Shown piece by piece: positions 34,001-44,599 of a stretch of DNA of 64,000 nt. The translations under genes and the position numbers were made by a program. This stretch comes from Neurospora tetraspora (taxonomy: Eukaryota > Ascomycota > Sordariomycetes > Sordariales > Sordariaceae), in contig NW_026944389.1 of NCBI RefSeq assembly GCF_033439725.1, forward strand, positions 1,860,001-1,924,000. Reading direction: 5' to 3'. How positions within the stretch are numbered: position 1 is the stretch's first letter; each line of letters opens with the position of its first letter. Below the pieces are notes generated by a model. That model had not been told where the DNA came from and did not search any database. It saw only the letters and a program-made list of their open reading frames with translations.

Positions 34001-34130
34001 TCCGAGGTGGAGCTGTCAACTTTGCGGTGTTGAGCTTGTCTTTGCCTTTACTTCGCTTCGCATCCTTCGGTTCAGTGGCTGGAGAGGGAGATTCATCGCG
34101 GACTCGCTTGCGGGGTACATAGGGAGGCAT
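31011..34130 (-). CDS. rad4: Rad4/XPC nucleotide excision repair protein
   Basis: Intron-free frame of 1039 aa starting at ATG 34130. The N-terminal 130 residues are basic, then acidic. The transglutaminase-like fold lies around residues 150-560 and includes the LRALGLEARLVASLQPL segment. It is followed by the beta-hairpin domains: BHD1/2 region with LKREEALLPNARP and BHD3 with QGLYSFDQTDWIIPP and NEYGNIDLF. All are typical of Rad4/XPC. The tail is acidic with an (Asp/Glu)n run. The protein recognises helix-distorting lesions together with Rad23 and recruits TFIIH in the nucleus. Length and order match fungal orthologues. Confidence 0.95.
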   Translation of the reverse strand: MPPYVPRKRVRDESPSPATEPKDAKRSKGKDKLNTAKLTAPPRKPTLFDALDATASPGSSSKTSLAALALNESSDDDDSSSLSSLSDGDFEDVPVLKKQKLSNAQVDEDEDDDDDDEDLEFEDVEPYYQPQPASANVPEVPTGDLELTLIRDTRISLANALGKKGPSKLERRIRVSTHCVHVQLLLWHNAVRNAWLCDPEVQGILLSHLPPKLWDEVDRWRRSSGLEVVVLDGGGAVASSKKSPAQKKTRAQSKEKGKAKGKDVGVDRSRDWGQAAKNLEKGAVDMSHGDPLFRLMKVLSTWWKQRFRISAPGLRKWGYMTLERLDRLTKTFNQEKHQPERFGERIASLEDFRECASECAGSRDVGAQLFTALLRALGLEARLVASLQPLGFGWTKVEEADPEKEEDLNSTPKKKVVATSVAKETVTAQASGTSTRRSASRKATKIQRSNSELIAADSDDDLVISDPEPEPTPRKSNKVYDKDLEFPHYWTEVLSPVTKKYLPIDPLVKSIIGTNRELIESLEPRGSKADKAKQVMAYVVGYSPNGTAKDVTVRYLKRRTLPGRTKGMRIPIEKVPVYNKHGKVARYELHDWFQTVMKGYARGGRSKPALTDVDLEEDATDLKPAKPEKKEVKEGEETLQYYKQSKEFVLERHLKREEALLPNARPVKMFRNKGGGKNSTTTAQDEPVYSRKDVVQVKSAETWHKQGRAPLPGEQPLKRVPYRAATNNRRREIAEAERLTGQKVLQGLYSFDQTDWIIPPPIENGVIPKNEYGNIDLFVEHMCPQGAVHVPYRGAMRVCKRLGIDYAEAVVDFEFGHRMAVPVIQGVVIAEEHHDQVMEELAKDEAEKKRKEDEKRRKAALGMWRKFLMGMRIVERIKQDYGHVGDEVEVFGKHGGRGGAGAQEEEVSEAEGAGDDEDMMGGGGFLPEGFEVEEDERDTHLRSSFFPVVDEDDEDDEDGEDALEVDHGEGEGEGNAEEPAKKKDPAVMSTKPKRKVATKARASVAGSRRRTRRNLPLSDEDDEDEDLEMSDLEDDEEDV

Positions 34131-35053
34131 GGTGGGCGAGGAGCTGAGTATCCTGATGATTTATCATATCGAGGGTTAAGAGTTCGTTTGAGCTGTATCA
34201 GAATGTGTCCAACTGCATCCAACGCCCTATGTCGTCATCACAAAGACGCGGTCGGCCTTGCGGATGGCAAACAAAGCTCAAGTACCCTAACCCTGAATTT
34301 GGCTTGAGGTGCTTCCTGGTCTTTACTGGTTTTGACTTCTCATTGCTTCGACTAGCCGACAGTTATGAAACGGATTATAAGAGGGAGTTTCGCTGTTCAA
34401 AGAGAGTGTTCACCAAAGAAGGCGCAAGACGAGATTGGCACGACAGTAATGAAAGTGAAGATGTTTTGTTTTGTTTCAGAAAACATTCAGAGCTGACATC
34501 ACCAGGTGAGGTTGCCTTAACCCCACGAATTACAGTGGACTCGCAGTGGACTCGGAGCGCCACCAGTGGTCAGCCGGCAGGCAATCTGTGTTGTTGTTGC
34601 CCCTGTTGATTACCAGATCTCTCCACAATTTCGTGCATTCGAGACCCTTCCAGTTCCACCGTGCGGCGGCTGACGGCAGCGGCTGACAGGGCCGCGAGGG
34701 CCGCTGCGGCGCTGAAAGGCAGGCGATGCATGCGCAATGGACCCCGAAGGCAACAACAACATCACGAAGCAGTCTTTCCTCTTACAACCTTCGATCTGGT
34801 TTGTCATCTAGCCTCCAACAACACGTCTTGTGACAGCGAACTGACCCCTTTGCCACGCCTTAGCTATCTTTAGCTATTGTATCACAAGCGAAGGCACCAG
34901 CGTCCCTTACGACTTGGCAGGGGTGGAAACAAACCATCGACTTCCATCTCTCGACTCCTTCACATCCAGGGGCATCTCATTACCAATCCCCCGAACCATA
35001 CACCCACATATAAAGACACGCGAAGCCTAGCTTCGCCAACCATCGCTCTCACC
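34131..35053. other. Divergent promoter region between Rad4 and Cuz1-like genes
   Basis: 923 bp between divergent start codons. A TATA-like ACATATAAAG occurs at 35006-35015, about 40 bp before the Cuz1-like ATG. No other element is identified. Confidence 0.5.
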
Positions 35054-36025
35054 ATGTCCAACAACGACTCCTCCGACACAAGCTACGTCAAAATGTCCAC
35101 CGCCGACGTCGCCTCGCCCTCCTCGGGCGCCAGCGCCGGCACCGACGCCAGCCTAATCGGCAAGCACTGCCAGCTCGAATACTGCAACCAACTCGACTTC
35201 CTCCCCTTCCTCTGCCAATCCTGCCACAAGACCTTCTGCCTCGACCACCGCTCCGAGTCATCACACAACTGCGCCTGCGCAGGAGCCTGGGCCGAGCGGC
35301 GCCGGCTCGCCCAGCTCGCCCGGCCCTCAGCCGGCGAAGGCAAACGCATGCGCGAGCTGGTCTCGCAAAAACCGTGCGCCGAAGACGCCTGCAAGACCAT
35401 CGTCGGCACTTCCTTGGTCCCTGGCGTGCACTGCCCCTCTTGCAACCGGGATTACTGCCTCAAGCACCGGCTGGCCGAGGACCACGACTGCAAATCCAAG
35501 GTTCCCATCGGGGCGTGTGCCGCATCGGCCGCTGCCACGGCTGCCGCGGTGCAAGCGAGCGCCAAAAGCGCGCTCGAACGGTTCAAGCTGTGGGGAAAAA
35601 CGAAGCGCGAGGAGGCGGCAAGATCGCTGCCGAAACCGAAACCGAGTACGGCTGCGCAAAGGATTATTGCTGTCAACACGCTGAAGAAGACGGCGAAGGG
35701 GGATGAGAAGATCCCCGCCGAGAAGAGGATATATCTGTATGTGGAGGCGGAAAACGAAACGGCCAAGGCGAAGATCCCCAAGGGCGAGTTCTTCTATAAT
35801 AAGGAGTGGGTGGTGGGGAGGGTGCTGGATGCGGCGGCGAGGAGTCTGCAGGTGCAGAATATCAATAATCAGTCGAGTAAGGAGGAGGATCGGTTACGGG
35901 TTTTCCATGTGGAGGGCGGGAGGATGTTGGAGTTCAATGAGAAGATCGAGAAGGTGTTGGTGAATGGGAATACGATTGTGTTGTTGAGGGGGGTGGGGCC
36001 GCCGCCGGATTTGATTGAGATGTGA
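35054..36025 (+). CDS. cuz1: AN1-type zinc finger protein, Cuz1-like
   Basis: Intron-free, 323 aa from ATG 35054; the frame is open further upstream, but the ATG lies just after a TATA-like box and in the expected place. There are two AN1 fingers: C-x4-C...CHKTFCLDHR...H-x-C at about residues 36-75, and CKTIVG...CPSCNRDYCLKHR at about 105-150. An Ala-rich linker and a ubiquitin-like C-terminal domain (RIYLYVEAENE to the end) follow. This order matches yeast Cuz1 and ZFAND1, which bind Cdc48/p97 and the proteasome during arsenite stress. It is probably cytosolic or at stress granules. Confidence 0.85.
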   Translation: MSNNDSSDTSYVKMSTADVASPSSGASAGTDASLIGKHCQLEYCNQLDFLPFLCQSCHKTFCLDHRSESSHNCACAGAWAERRRLAQLARPSAGEGKRMRELVSQKPCAEDACKTIVGTSLVPGVHCPSCNRDYCLKHRLAEDHDCKSKVPIGACAASAAATAAAVQASAKSALERFKLWGKTKREEAARSLPKPKPSTAAQRIIAVNTLKKTAKGDEKIPAEKRIYLYVEAENETAKAKIPKGEFFYNKEWVVGRVLDAAARSLQVQNINNQSSKEEDRLRVFHVEGGRMLEFNEKIEKVLVNGNTIVLLRGVGPPPDLIEM

Positions 36026-36395
36026 GGGAGGATGGCTGATGGTTGGAGGATTGGGGGAGCAGGAGTTCTTTCTTCCTTTTCTTTGGCATGTTTTGACAGC
36101 ATAGCGACGACTAGGGCACTTCCTGATACCAAGTGCTGGAATAGGGAAGTTTCGGCGCATTTTTATAGATGACTTCACATGTCATGATACTTTGTGTAAC
36201 TTGGATCAATCTCCAAAGATTTTATACAAGAATGGGTACATAAAACAAGAGTACCTATAATACACTGCAAGAGCGCAAGGGAACAGTCTCTTAGAGTGGT
36301 GACTCCTGTACCGCCTGGTTATATACAACAGATGTGTCAATGAGGGTATCATCTTCGATCCTCCTATGCATCCCTTCATCCATTCCCTATTCCGC
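36026..36395. other. Intergenic, convergent 3' ends
   Basis: 3' flanks of the Cuz1-like and Mtp18-like genes. No feature is seen. Confidence 0.5.
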
Positions 36396-37426
36396 TTACT
36401 CCCCCTTCTCCTTGTGAGGAGTAGGCTTCTCGCTCAGCGTCCTTTCTCTTCCAATAAGTGGCGCGTGTCCAACAGCCTCCTTGCCGCCAAACGTCTCGAA
36501 GCCCTTGTGGAAGACCCATTCGACCGCATTCTCAACCGGCTTATCGAACAAAGTGGGCAGGAAAGGCACAATTGCCAGACCGAGACCGATGGGACCCCAA
36601 GTCCGGATCGTCTTGTTCTTCACGTCCTTCAGCGCGCGACCGCTGTACCGCACCACGCTGTGGATCGTAAACGCAGGCAGACCCATGCTGGCCACGCTCT
36701 GGAAGATAGCCCGCTGCGCCATCACGGTGCGCCAGTCCTCCAGCGGCGTGATCTTTCCCGGCGTCGGCTTGTCGTCCTCCAGCTTCTTGGCGCCGTTCTC
36801 ATCGATCAGACCCAAAATGCGCTGCTGGCGCGATGTCAGCTCGACGTTGGGGTCCAGCACCCGCCGGTTGTGCCAGTACGCCTTGTATCCTTCGTAGCTG
36901 ACGTCGCCGAGGATGTAAGCCCACGAGACGGCGTAGGCACCACGGACGAGCCAGGGGTGCGCGACGGGGCGGAAGGACTCGCCGATGTCGGAGGTGTAGG
37001 CGACATAGCGGTGCGCGGAAAGGAGGATGGTGCGGGAGCGGGCGGCGTAGGCGGCGTAACGGACGTTGGAGTCGGTCGAGGGAGGAACGCTGTCGTAGAG
37101 TACATGGCCAATGTTAGCTCTGTTAGGCTGTTGGGCCCAATTTCCTTTCTTTTTTCCCTGTGTGTTGGTTTTCCGGTGTAAAACACGTACTAGCCCTCGT
37201 AGAGATCGTCGTAGAAGTCGTCCTTGTCAGTCTTTTCGATTATCTTCTGGAGACCGTCGGGGAGCTTTGACCGCGCGGGCAGCTTCTTGGGGTCGAACTC
37301 GTCATGGACGGCGTTCTTGACGTCGACAACCTTCTTCTCTACCTTGTCTTGTAGAGGGCTGACTTCTGGAGGAGACTGCTTGGGCGGCGCCGGCTTGTCT
37401 GAGTTGCTGCTGCCAAAGGGCCACAT
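36396..37426 (-). CDS. mtp18: Mtp18/MTFP1-like mitochondrial fission process protein
   Basis: Exon 1 37194-37426 and exon 2 36396-37089, about 308 aa. Exon 2 contains YVAYTSDIGESFRPV and SWAYILGDVSYEGYKA, the signatures of MTFP1, an inner-membrane protein affecting mitochondrial fission, plus hydrophobic segments near LGLAIVPFLPTLF. Exon 1 supplies the usual FYDDLYEG segment. The join is odd. The frame of exon 1 meets TAG right after YEG, and no GT lies near enough before it. The acceptor at 37090 (CGACAG) fits only if the donor reads CTAGTA after GAGGG; a GC donor one base earlier would shift the frame. A non-canonical intron, a recent donor mutation or a sequence error are all possible. Confidence 0.8.
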
Positions 37427-38042
37427 CGTGGTTTATGTTATTTTTATCGGGATTTGGGGAAATCGCTCGTATGCGACGGATTGCGCGATGTTTTTGGCGC
37501 GGTGATGTAGTTGTATGTATAAAAGGTCGTCGTTGTCCCTGATCTTGCGTCAGAGGTAGTTACAATTAGGGATGAAATCAATTAGGGAATCAGGGATGTG
37601 GTGATGGAAAGAAGACGAATGCGATGGCAGGCTGAGATGAGCTTCAGATGAGCTTCCTCCACTCCGGACCATAAGCCGGGCGCAATTCGAGCAGTGACGT
37701 AGCGAACGGTCGATAGTGGTGGATAACCGAACGATAACGCGATAACATTAGCGTGTATGACGGGGCAGCGGGAATGGCATGTGGGGTGGTTCGTGCGGCT
37801 TCCGCGACTTTGACGTTCTGGACGTGCAGGCGGCTCGAGGGCGGCTATGGGGCAACGGCTTGGCAGCGGGAGGTCGGGCTTGGCTGGCGGCTGCAACCTC
37901 AGGCATCCAAATTTTCGGCAGGTTGCGCGACGGAGCTTCTCAACTTTGCGTCGTTTTCCAAACCGTCGAATCCTCCACGCCGGTCCCATCACCACCAAGC
38001 TCCGAAAACACCCCGCCAGGACTTCCAACCGCCTCAGTCACA
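37427..38042. other. Divergent promoter region
   Basis: Between the divergent Mtp18-like and Atp19 genes, both mitochondrial, so shared control is plausible. No specific motif is claimed. Confidence 0.5.
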
Positions 38043-38474
38043 ATGGGTGGTCAATACTACAACCTTTTCGGCCAGAAGGTCGCCTCCCAATACGTCAGTG
38101 CCCCTCCCATGGAAATAGCATCATCAACAATAAACAAGAGCCTCTATTAACAATAGCTTCCTACAGCTTGCCATGGGTGTTCTTGGCTCCCTCTTCGGCG
38201 GTGTCTACCTCGCTTCCGGCGGCAGCAGCAAGACCCCTGCTACTCCCCCCATCAACGCTTCCAGCTCCGATGAGGCCGACTTCATCAAGTACGGAACCTC
38301 CGACTCTCATTCATCCTTCGCCCCTCCACCCGCACCAGCGCCCACGTCTTATTCGCCATCGTCATCACGCATCATCATAGTACCCTCGATCGCTAACACC
38401 CCGATAGGAAGTTCCTCGAGACCTCCGAGTCCACCGAGAAGCAGGCTCCCGCTGCTGCCCCCGCCAAGCACTAA
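38043..38474 (+). CDS. atp19: Mitochondrial ATP synthase subunit K
   Basis: Predicted as join(38043..38093,38167..38288,38408..38474), 79 aa. Introns are 73 nt (GTCAGT...CTACAG) and 119 nt (GTACGG...GATAG). The product starts MGGQYYNLFGQKV, continues with the single membrane segment LAMGVLGSLFGGVYLASGG and ends in a charged tail FIKKFLETSESTEKQ. This matches fungal Atp19/subunit K, which sits at the dimer interface of F1Fo ATP synthase in the inner membrane. Exon joins restore every conserved position, so the model is firm. Confidence 0.9.
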
Positions 38475-38747
38475 AGTGCCCGAAAACGACAGTTATGATG
38501 ATCGAAACGGACACGAGGCGTTGCGGACTGGACTTGTCCTGTGTACATATATAGCGACTGGTTAATGGAAAGTTATCGCCTGGGAGAATCACGTCATGGC
38601 TCCGACATCGTTACGCATCGTTACCCGCCACGGATATCATCACCAACACCCGAATCCCCTTCTTTGTCGGAGAGGTTGAGAGAAAGATGGACACGAAGCT
38701 GGGGCTGGTACTTGGGGGTTGTCGGGCGGCTTGGTTGGAGCCTTTTG

Positions 38748-39302
38748 TCAACCCCCTCTTATAAAAGAGGGAAAAAATATTCTGGGACAAACTTTTAATC
38801 TGGGACAATCTGAAATGTTAGGCTGCACCATGGAAAACTGTTAGTGGGCACGATACAGCAATGACAACCACATCCACCATTTTTCTAAAATTCTGGCAAA
38901 ATTCGGGAAGTAAGAAAAGGGTATAAGAAAGGCTCCCTCAAAGTTGCAAAAAATCATCTTCTAAATTGGGCGAACGGTAGCTTTTGGACTTTGCGTCGAC
39001 ACCAAACATCGTCATTTTTGGTCGCGCGAAAGCATCGAACCGAATATAGCAAAAAACGTTTGCAACCGAGTTTTCTCCCCAACGACTTGACCAAAATTAA
39101 TGCAACTTTGAAGGCGTCTTTCCCAAGGCCTTTTCATCCTTCCTAATTTTTGCCAGAATTTTAGAAAAATAGTAGATGTGGTTGTTGTTGTTGCATCTTC
39201 CCACTAACATTCTTCTATGGTGCACGCTAACATTTCAGATGTCCCAAATTAAAAGTTTGTCCCAGAATATTTTTTCCCCCTACTTAATGAGTAGGGGGTT
39301 GA
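38748..39302. mobile_element. MITE-like foldback element with long inverted repeats
   Basis: 555 bp with inverted arms of about 200 nt (38748-38955 and 39098-39302). Ends are TCAACCCCCT and AGGGGGTTGA. Each end also contains a short palindrome (CCCTCTT...AAGAGGG on the left, CCCCCTACT...AGTAGGGGG on the right). Shared internal blocks include AAAAAATATTCTGGGACAAA, TGAAATGTTAG, GTTAGTGGG and TTTTTCTAAAATTCTGGC. There is no coding capacity. No clear target duplication is seen. Confidence 0.75.
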
Positions 39303-39399
39303 GGAAAGGTCCCACCACCGAACCGCACTACAACCCCTAAGTATCTAAGACGAATTTGGCAGTTCATCTAAAGCACCGTGCAGACCAACCTCGATCTTA

Positions 39400-42300
39400 G
39401 GGCGTATTCGTGTGTCCCGGAAATGGCTTTCTGAAATAAAATTTTCAGGGGAACCGCATTAGCCTTCCTGAACCGGATTTTAGCGGTAAATTCCGATAAA
39501 ATATAGGGTGCCCAATTCCAGCTCAAAACCTGATTTTCAGAACTTATCCAAATGTCACAATTCCTAGAAAGTCATAAATATAAAGCATTTGTCAGTAAAT
39601 CTCGTAATATTAATTAACGACGTAAATAAAAGGTGCCGCCCCATTACTACATATTGATTACACCCTTTTTAATTACCTATACCTTTCTTATTATTAAAAT
39701 TATATCTTTTAAAGAACGTAAAACCCTTATTTTTACACCTAAATAATCGATAATTAAATTCAATCATCGATAAGAAGCGAATCCCAATCCTTAGGTTCTC
39801 AAATCCTATTTATAATATTAGATTTCTAACCTAACTAACCGACCTCTACCTAACCCAATCAACTTAATTAACCCACCCAGTCTACTAACCGTTCAAAGAG
39901 TAAGGGGAAGGCGGCTACGACGACAACGGCGAAGAAAAAGAAGAACTAGGTATAGACTAAACCCTAAGAAGTCCACCTCCTAATAAAATTTAGGTAGGCT
40001 ATCTAAAAGGGGTTAATTAACTAGAACGGTTATAAAGAGTAAGTCTATACTAAATTAATCGAGAATATACGTAAAAAGTTTAGGACCGCCCCAGATAATT
40101 AACAAATCCGTAATAAGGTTGATTATTTCAAACGTAAATAACGTACTTAATATATCCTTAAGAGCTACTCAATATCTAAATTCGGATTTAATCTTAATAC
40201 CGGTATACTAACCGCTAATAACAACGTCTAGGACTGCTTAATCGAAATCAATAACTATACTATACAAGTACATATATAATATAAATAAACTAACTAGGGT
40301 ATTGTAAGCCTATAAAGAAGTCAGTCAATTTCGTAAATAAGATCCCCAACACTGTAAACTTATAAAAAAGGCCTTTATAAAGAACTAAAGAGCTACTAAT
40401 AAATATGCAATAACCTTAGACTAATTATTTTAAACTAAAGAAGTACAATAAATAGAAGACCTAAACTTATTAATTAACAAAAATAATAATAAAGTACCGG
40501 TCCTTACTTATATAAAGGACGGTAACTTAAAGAGGTCTACTATTAGCGGTCGTGATCCGAAAAAGAAGAAGAGGAAGAGTAATAGCGAGGCGATCACAGA
40601 AAGTTTAAAGAATCTAACTAGCGCGTTAATAAAGCAGAATAATAATAACCGTATTGAAAGGGTAATAATCGAAGAAAAGAAAGCGGCTACTAACGAATAG
40701 TTAAATAAAGCGTTCGATATCTTTAAGTGTAACTAAGAGGATAAAATCGATAACGACGTCGCTAAATTTATCTTTTCTAAATAGGAATCTTCTAAAGCTA
40801 AAGTAAATATCTTTGTAAAGATATCTTAAAAAAGGCAGGAGGTTTATTTTAAAAAGGTAAAGAGGAGGGTCGCTAGCGAGGGTAAAGATAGGGAAAAGTA
40901 TAAAGGGGTTGAACCTTTATTAAATCTCCCTATCGACCCTAATTTGCAATAGTATTAATTTTAGGGTATATAACGCTATTAATAGTATAATTTGCAAAGT
41001 ATTTAGTAGGGTATATGGCGGGACGGGAACGGGAAGTAGGTCGACCCCGGATTTTCATATTTTATCTTTTTTAATATATTTTTTCTTACTGAAACGAAAC
41101 CACTAAAAAAAATTGTATATATATATAAATTATAACGTTTTAATCGGTAAATTGAACCGAATCAATATATCAACTTTTTATTATTTTTAAAGCATATTTA
41201 CAAAAAAAATACAAATATTACAAATAATATTATAATTTCCGTCAGTAGGGAAAGCGGGAAGCTAAGATAGCGCTGATATTATTTAACATATTAAATATAT
41301 TTATTTAAAATCTAAAATATTTTGAAATCGAGGCTAATCTTCTTATACTTACACTCAAGGCACTAATCTTTCAAAAAGGCTACACTCTAGTACTTAATCT
41401 AACGATTTAAATTCATAGCTTAATAAATAGAATTTTATTTAATTTAAACAGTTTAAGGGTAATCTAGGCGGCTAACGCTAGAGTAAACTATTTACTCCCC
41501 TCCTCTTCCCTCCCCTCTCCTCTACCTCAAACCTTTTACTCTACAACCCTCTACTCTACAACCCTCTACTCTATAACTCTCTACTCTACAACCCTCTACT
41601 CTACAACCCTCTACTCTACAACCCTCTACTCTACAACCTTCTACTCTACATTTCTCCTCTCTTACGCAACTCAACATAATAACCCCTCCACATCTTTTTA
41701 ATAATACAATCGCAATATTAGGCCATATATCCCTTCACACCGCTGTTAAATTCAACTTTGGTAAAATTATTCCTCCCTCTTACATCATCCTCGTCCTCTA
41801 TACTAATACTATTTACTAATCTCCTCTCGATCTTAACTACGTCTTTAAAATTTAATACCTCATTATCGACCACGTTAATATACTCACTTGAAAGGTTGTT
41901 ATACTAAAGCAACTAATTCAATACCCCTGCCGTCGCTAAGATTACCTTATTTTATACTTCGATATCGAAGCTAAGCATTACGTAATAAATTCTAAATGTC
42001 CCTTTCAACCTACCGATAACCTTTTTAACAATAATACGAATCTAACTATAATGGAGGTTATAAAGCTCTTCGAAATTAGCAGGTCTAAACCCTACCTTCT
42101 TGCTTTCCTTCAAGTAATACTGTACACTTCGATAGGAAATAAGCAATTAATTACTATACCTATACCCAATATCGGCTAAATAAAACTAACCAAAGGGAAT
42201 TTTAAATCCTTAATTAAAAGCACTATTCAAGACTTTTATATTGTTAATTAAACCTTCCCAACTAGGTATTATAAAGGTTAATATACCTTCGAAAGTGCAA

Positions 42301-43285
42301 ACTATTAATATATTAATTGACAAACCTCCCTTTCTATTACGCTATAACTTCTAATTATCTATACCGATCTTAACTAAGAAGTACGAACTATCGAAGGCGC
42401 TCATACTCTTTTAAAGTAATTATAGAGCTTTAGGTCCGCTGTAATGATATAAAAGGTTATAATTTCAGGAGGACAGATCTTATAGTAGGTAAGGATAAGG
42501 CAGGTATTCAAAACTTTGTAAAACGCTCTATTTAATATAAATAAATAAAATCCCGTCTTATTTCTTATCCTAATCTTAATTAACCTATATATAATATCAA
42601 TGCTGTAACCCATTATATAGCCGGCGAATTTAAAGGTTATACCCTAACTAATTACGAATATAAATATTAATACCTTCTCGTATATAAATATATTTCGTAT
42701 ACCAAATAACGAGGTATAGCTAGTAAACTAATATACTAAATTAAAGAAAGTCTAGGGACCTATACGAATTAAATTTCTAAATCGACCCTTATACCTATAT
42801 AAAAGGTCTTTAATAATATACATTCCCTACAATCTATATAAATTCATAGGAATAGGAAGGTTCCAATATATTCAAACGACGGACAATATAATAACCGCTA
42901 TTTACAATACTCTTCTACGCAATTCACGATATTTACAACGTAATACGAATACTACAGCGGCTTAAATCGAAGTTATCGTAAGGGTGTTGAGGGTATTAAT
43001 ATAGAATGTGGTCACGAAAGGGGTTATTACGTAGTCTCAAAAACGATAGAAGTCAATTTCAAAAAGAAATTTCAATAGCTTTAAAGTCTTAAAATCTCTC
43101 CTAGATTTTTTATAAAGAATGCAGTTGTTTGATTGGTCAAATGGCTATTATAGAAATACGAAATTTTGTAAACCAAATGTGCAGGGGTTTCAGAGCAAAA
43201 TCAGTTCTGGGACATTCGAACAGGCTTCTAAAATCAGGTTTCTAAACCTTTCAAAAGGCCATTTCCGAGACACACGAACGCACCC
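39400..43285. mobile_element. RIP-like decayed DNA transposon with TIRs and TTA target duplication
   Basis: Very A+T-rich block with no usable reading frame, bounded by terminal inverted repeats. The left end begins GGGCGTATTCGTGTGTC and the right end, on the opposite strand, GGGTGCGTTCGTGTGTC; both continue with CGGAAATGGC. Each end is flanked by TTA (39397-39399 and 43286-43288). A TTA/TAA duplication and about 3.9 kb length fit the PIF-Harbinger superfamily (known trait). The transposase is too eroded to confirm this. The loss of C and G and the dense TA-rich stops are what RIP leaves behind. The G+C rises again within about 150 bp of each end, so those parts escaped. Confidence 0.75.
41530..41651. 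repeat. 15-bp minisatellite inside the decayed transposon
   Basis: About eight tandem copies of CTCTACTCTACAACC with few changes. It is much less mutated than its A+T-rich surroundings, so it probably expanded after RIP had stopped. Confidence 0.8.
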
Positions 43286-43288
43286 TTA

Positions 43289-44599
43289 CCAGGAAATCCC
43301 TGCCAATTCGCCAATGTCTACCAAAGTACGTTCACCAGTATGTGGCTTGGACGCACCATAGTTTGGTGGTGGCCTCGACGGGTGATGTCGAGCCGTCGCG
43401 ACAGCAGCTTTCAGGAATTCTCCAATCAAGCGGTTGGTAAGGTACCACAAAGATGAACTCCTGTGGCCTGAGATATAACAATCATTGGGCTATCTTTCGT
43501 CCTTCTGTCATCCACCAATTTACTGAGCTTTGCATGGGACATTTGCCTGGAAACCCCTTGCCGTCTTGGACGCCAACATCGCATAGTTTGCGGCTGTCAG
43601 GCTTTCCTACCATGGGGAATATTATGGTTTGGTGGTTTTCGCAATACCCCAACAGGCTCTGTTCAATGGCGCATTGGGAAGAAGATGGAAACCGTGTTAC
43701 TCGAACATCGCGTTATCTGGACATCTTGTACCACTGATTGTCTGTCCATCCAGCCCAATGCCGTTCAACCCCCGTCATTAAGTCATCTCATGAGAAGACA
43801 CATGCAATCGGATAGTTCCGATCAGCTAAGAAACTCGGGCAGCATCAGCTAACACATCAATTTCTGTCCATCTCATCTGTCATTGTTCATTTCATCTGTC
43901 ACATTTTTAACCATCAAAAGCAGACCTGTATCACTCTCATTCAGGTCATGATCTCATTGACAACTCCACCACCCCCCTTGTCTTCCTCCCCGATGTCCCC
44001 ACTCACTGTCATCGTCGGTTTGTTCGACCCTAACCCTGACAATGTAAACAAAACCCCTGAACGACAAGCCCCATCGATCACCACATCTGGATTTGTTACA
44101 TCGCCCAGAAAAAACATTAACCTTCACCTTCACCTTTACCTTTACCTTTACCTTTAGGTACCTTTACCTACCTAGCTGTCCAGTCCTTTCTGCTAACACG
44201 CACACTGCACAGCAATAAGCGCCGCTAAATTCGGTGTTGTATCCTGGCTCTGCACCGTGCCCAGGCGTCCTACGAGCATTGGACTGATCTTTCCTTTTCA
44301 TTCCTTCACCATATCTGCTAGTGGACGTATATCCAGCATAACAACAGCCCCAGGGCACTTTATTATGCAAGTTGGTTCTACGACTCTTCACCAACAACGA
44401 CATAAATAATGGGACCTATCAGGCCTAGGTACATCAAGTCGCGATTTCCTACCAGCCTCGCGCCCATATCTCTGGACACTCCAAACACCCCTACCGACCT
44501 GACACGACCTAAACCGCTTAGCCTCCTGGAGATACGCATCTTCAGCTTCTTTGGTTACATCACGAGAGAACAAAGAACAAGATTTCTTTTCTTCTCTTT
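43289..44599. other. Intergenic to the right of the transposon
   Basis: Normal base composition returns after 43290. No gene is recognised; the plus-strand frames 43453-43737 and 43948-44157 have no coding character. It contains the CCTTTA repeat listed separately. Confidence 0.45.
44121..44175. repeat. CCTTTA/CCTTCA simple repeat
   Basis: Tandem CCTTCA then CCTTTA units, ending in GGTACCTTTACCTACC. About seven units. Confidence 0.8.

Noticed and set aside
33738-34307. Plus-strand ORF of 189 codons over the start of Rad4
   Set aside because: Overlaps the conserved Rad4 frame in antisense and has no domain of its own.
41530-41651. CRISPR-like array
   Set aside because: Contiguous 15-bp units without unique spacers, in a eukaryotic transposon; a minisatellite.
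42401-42613. Minus-strand ORF in the decayed transposon as a functional gene
   Set aside because: Ile/Tyr/Leu-rich composition reflects RIP-type A+T enrichment; neighbouring frames are full of stops.
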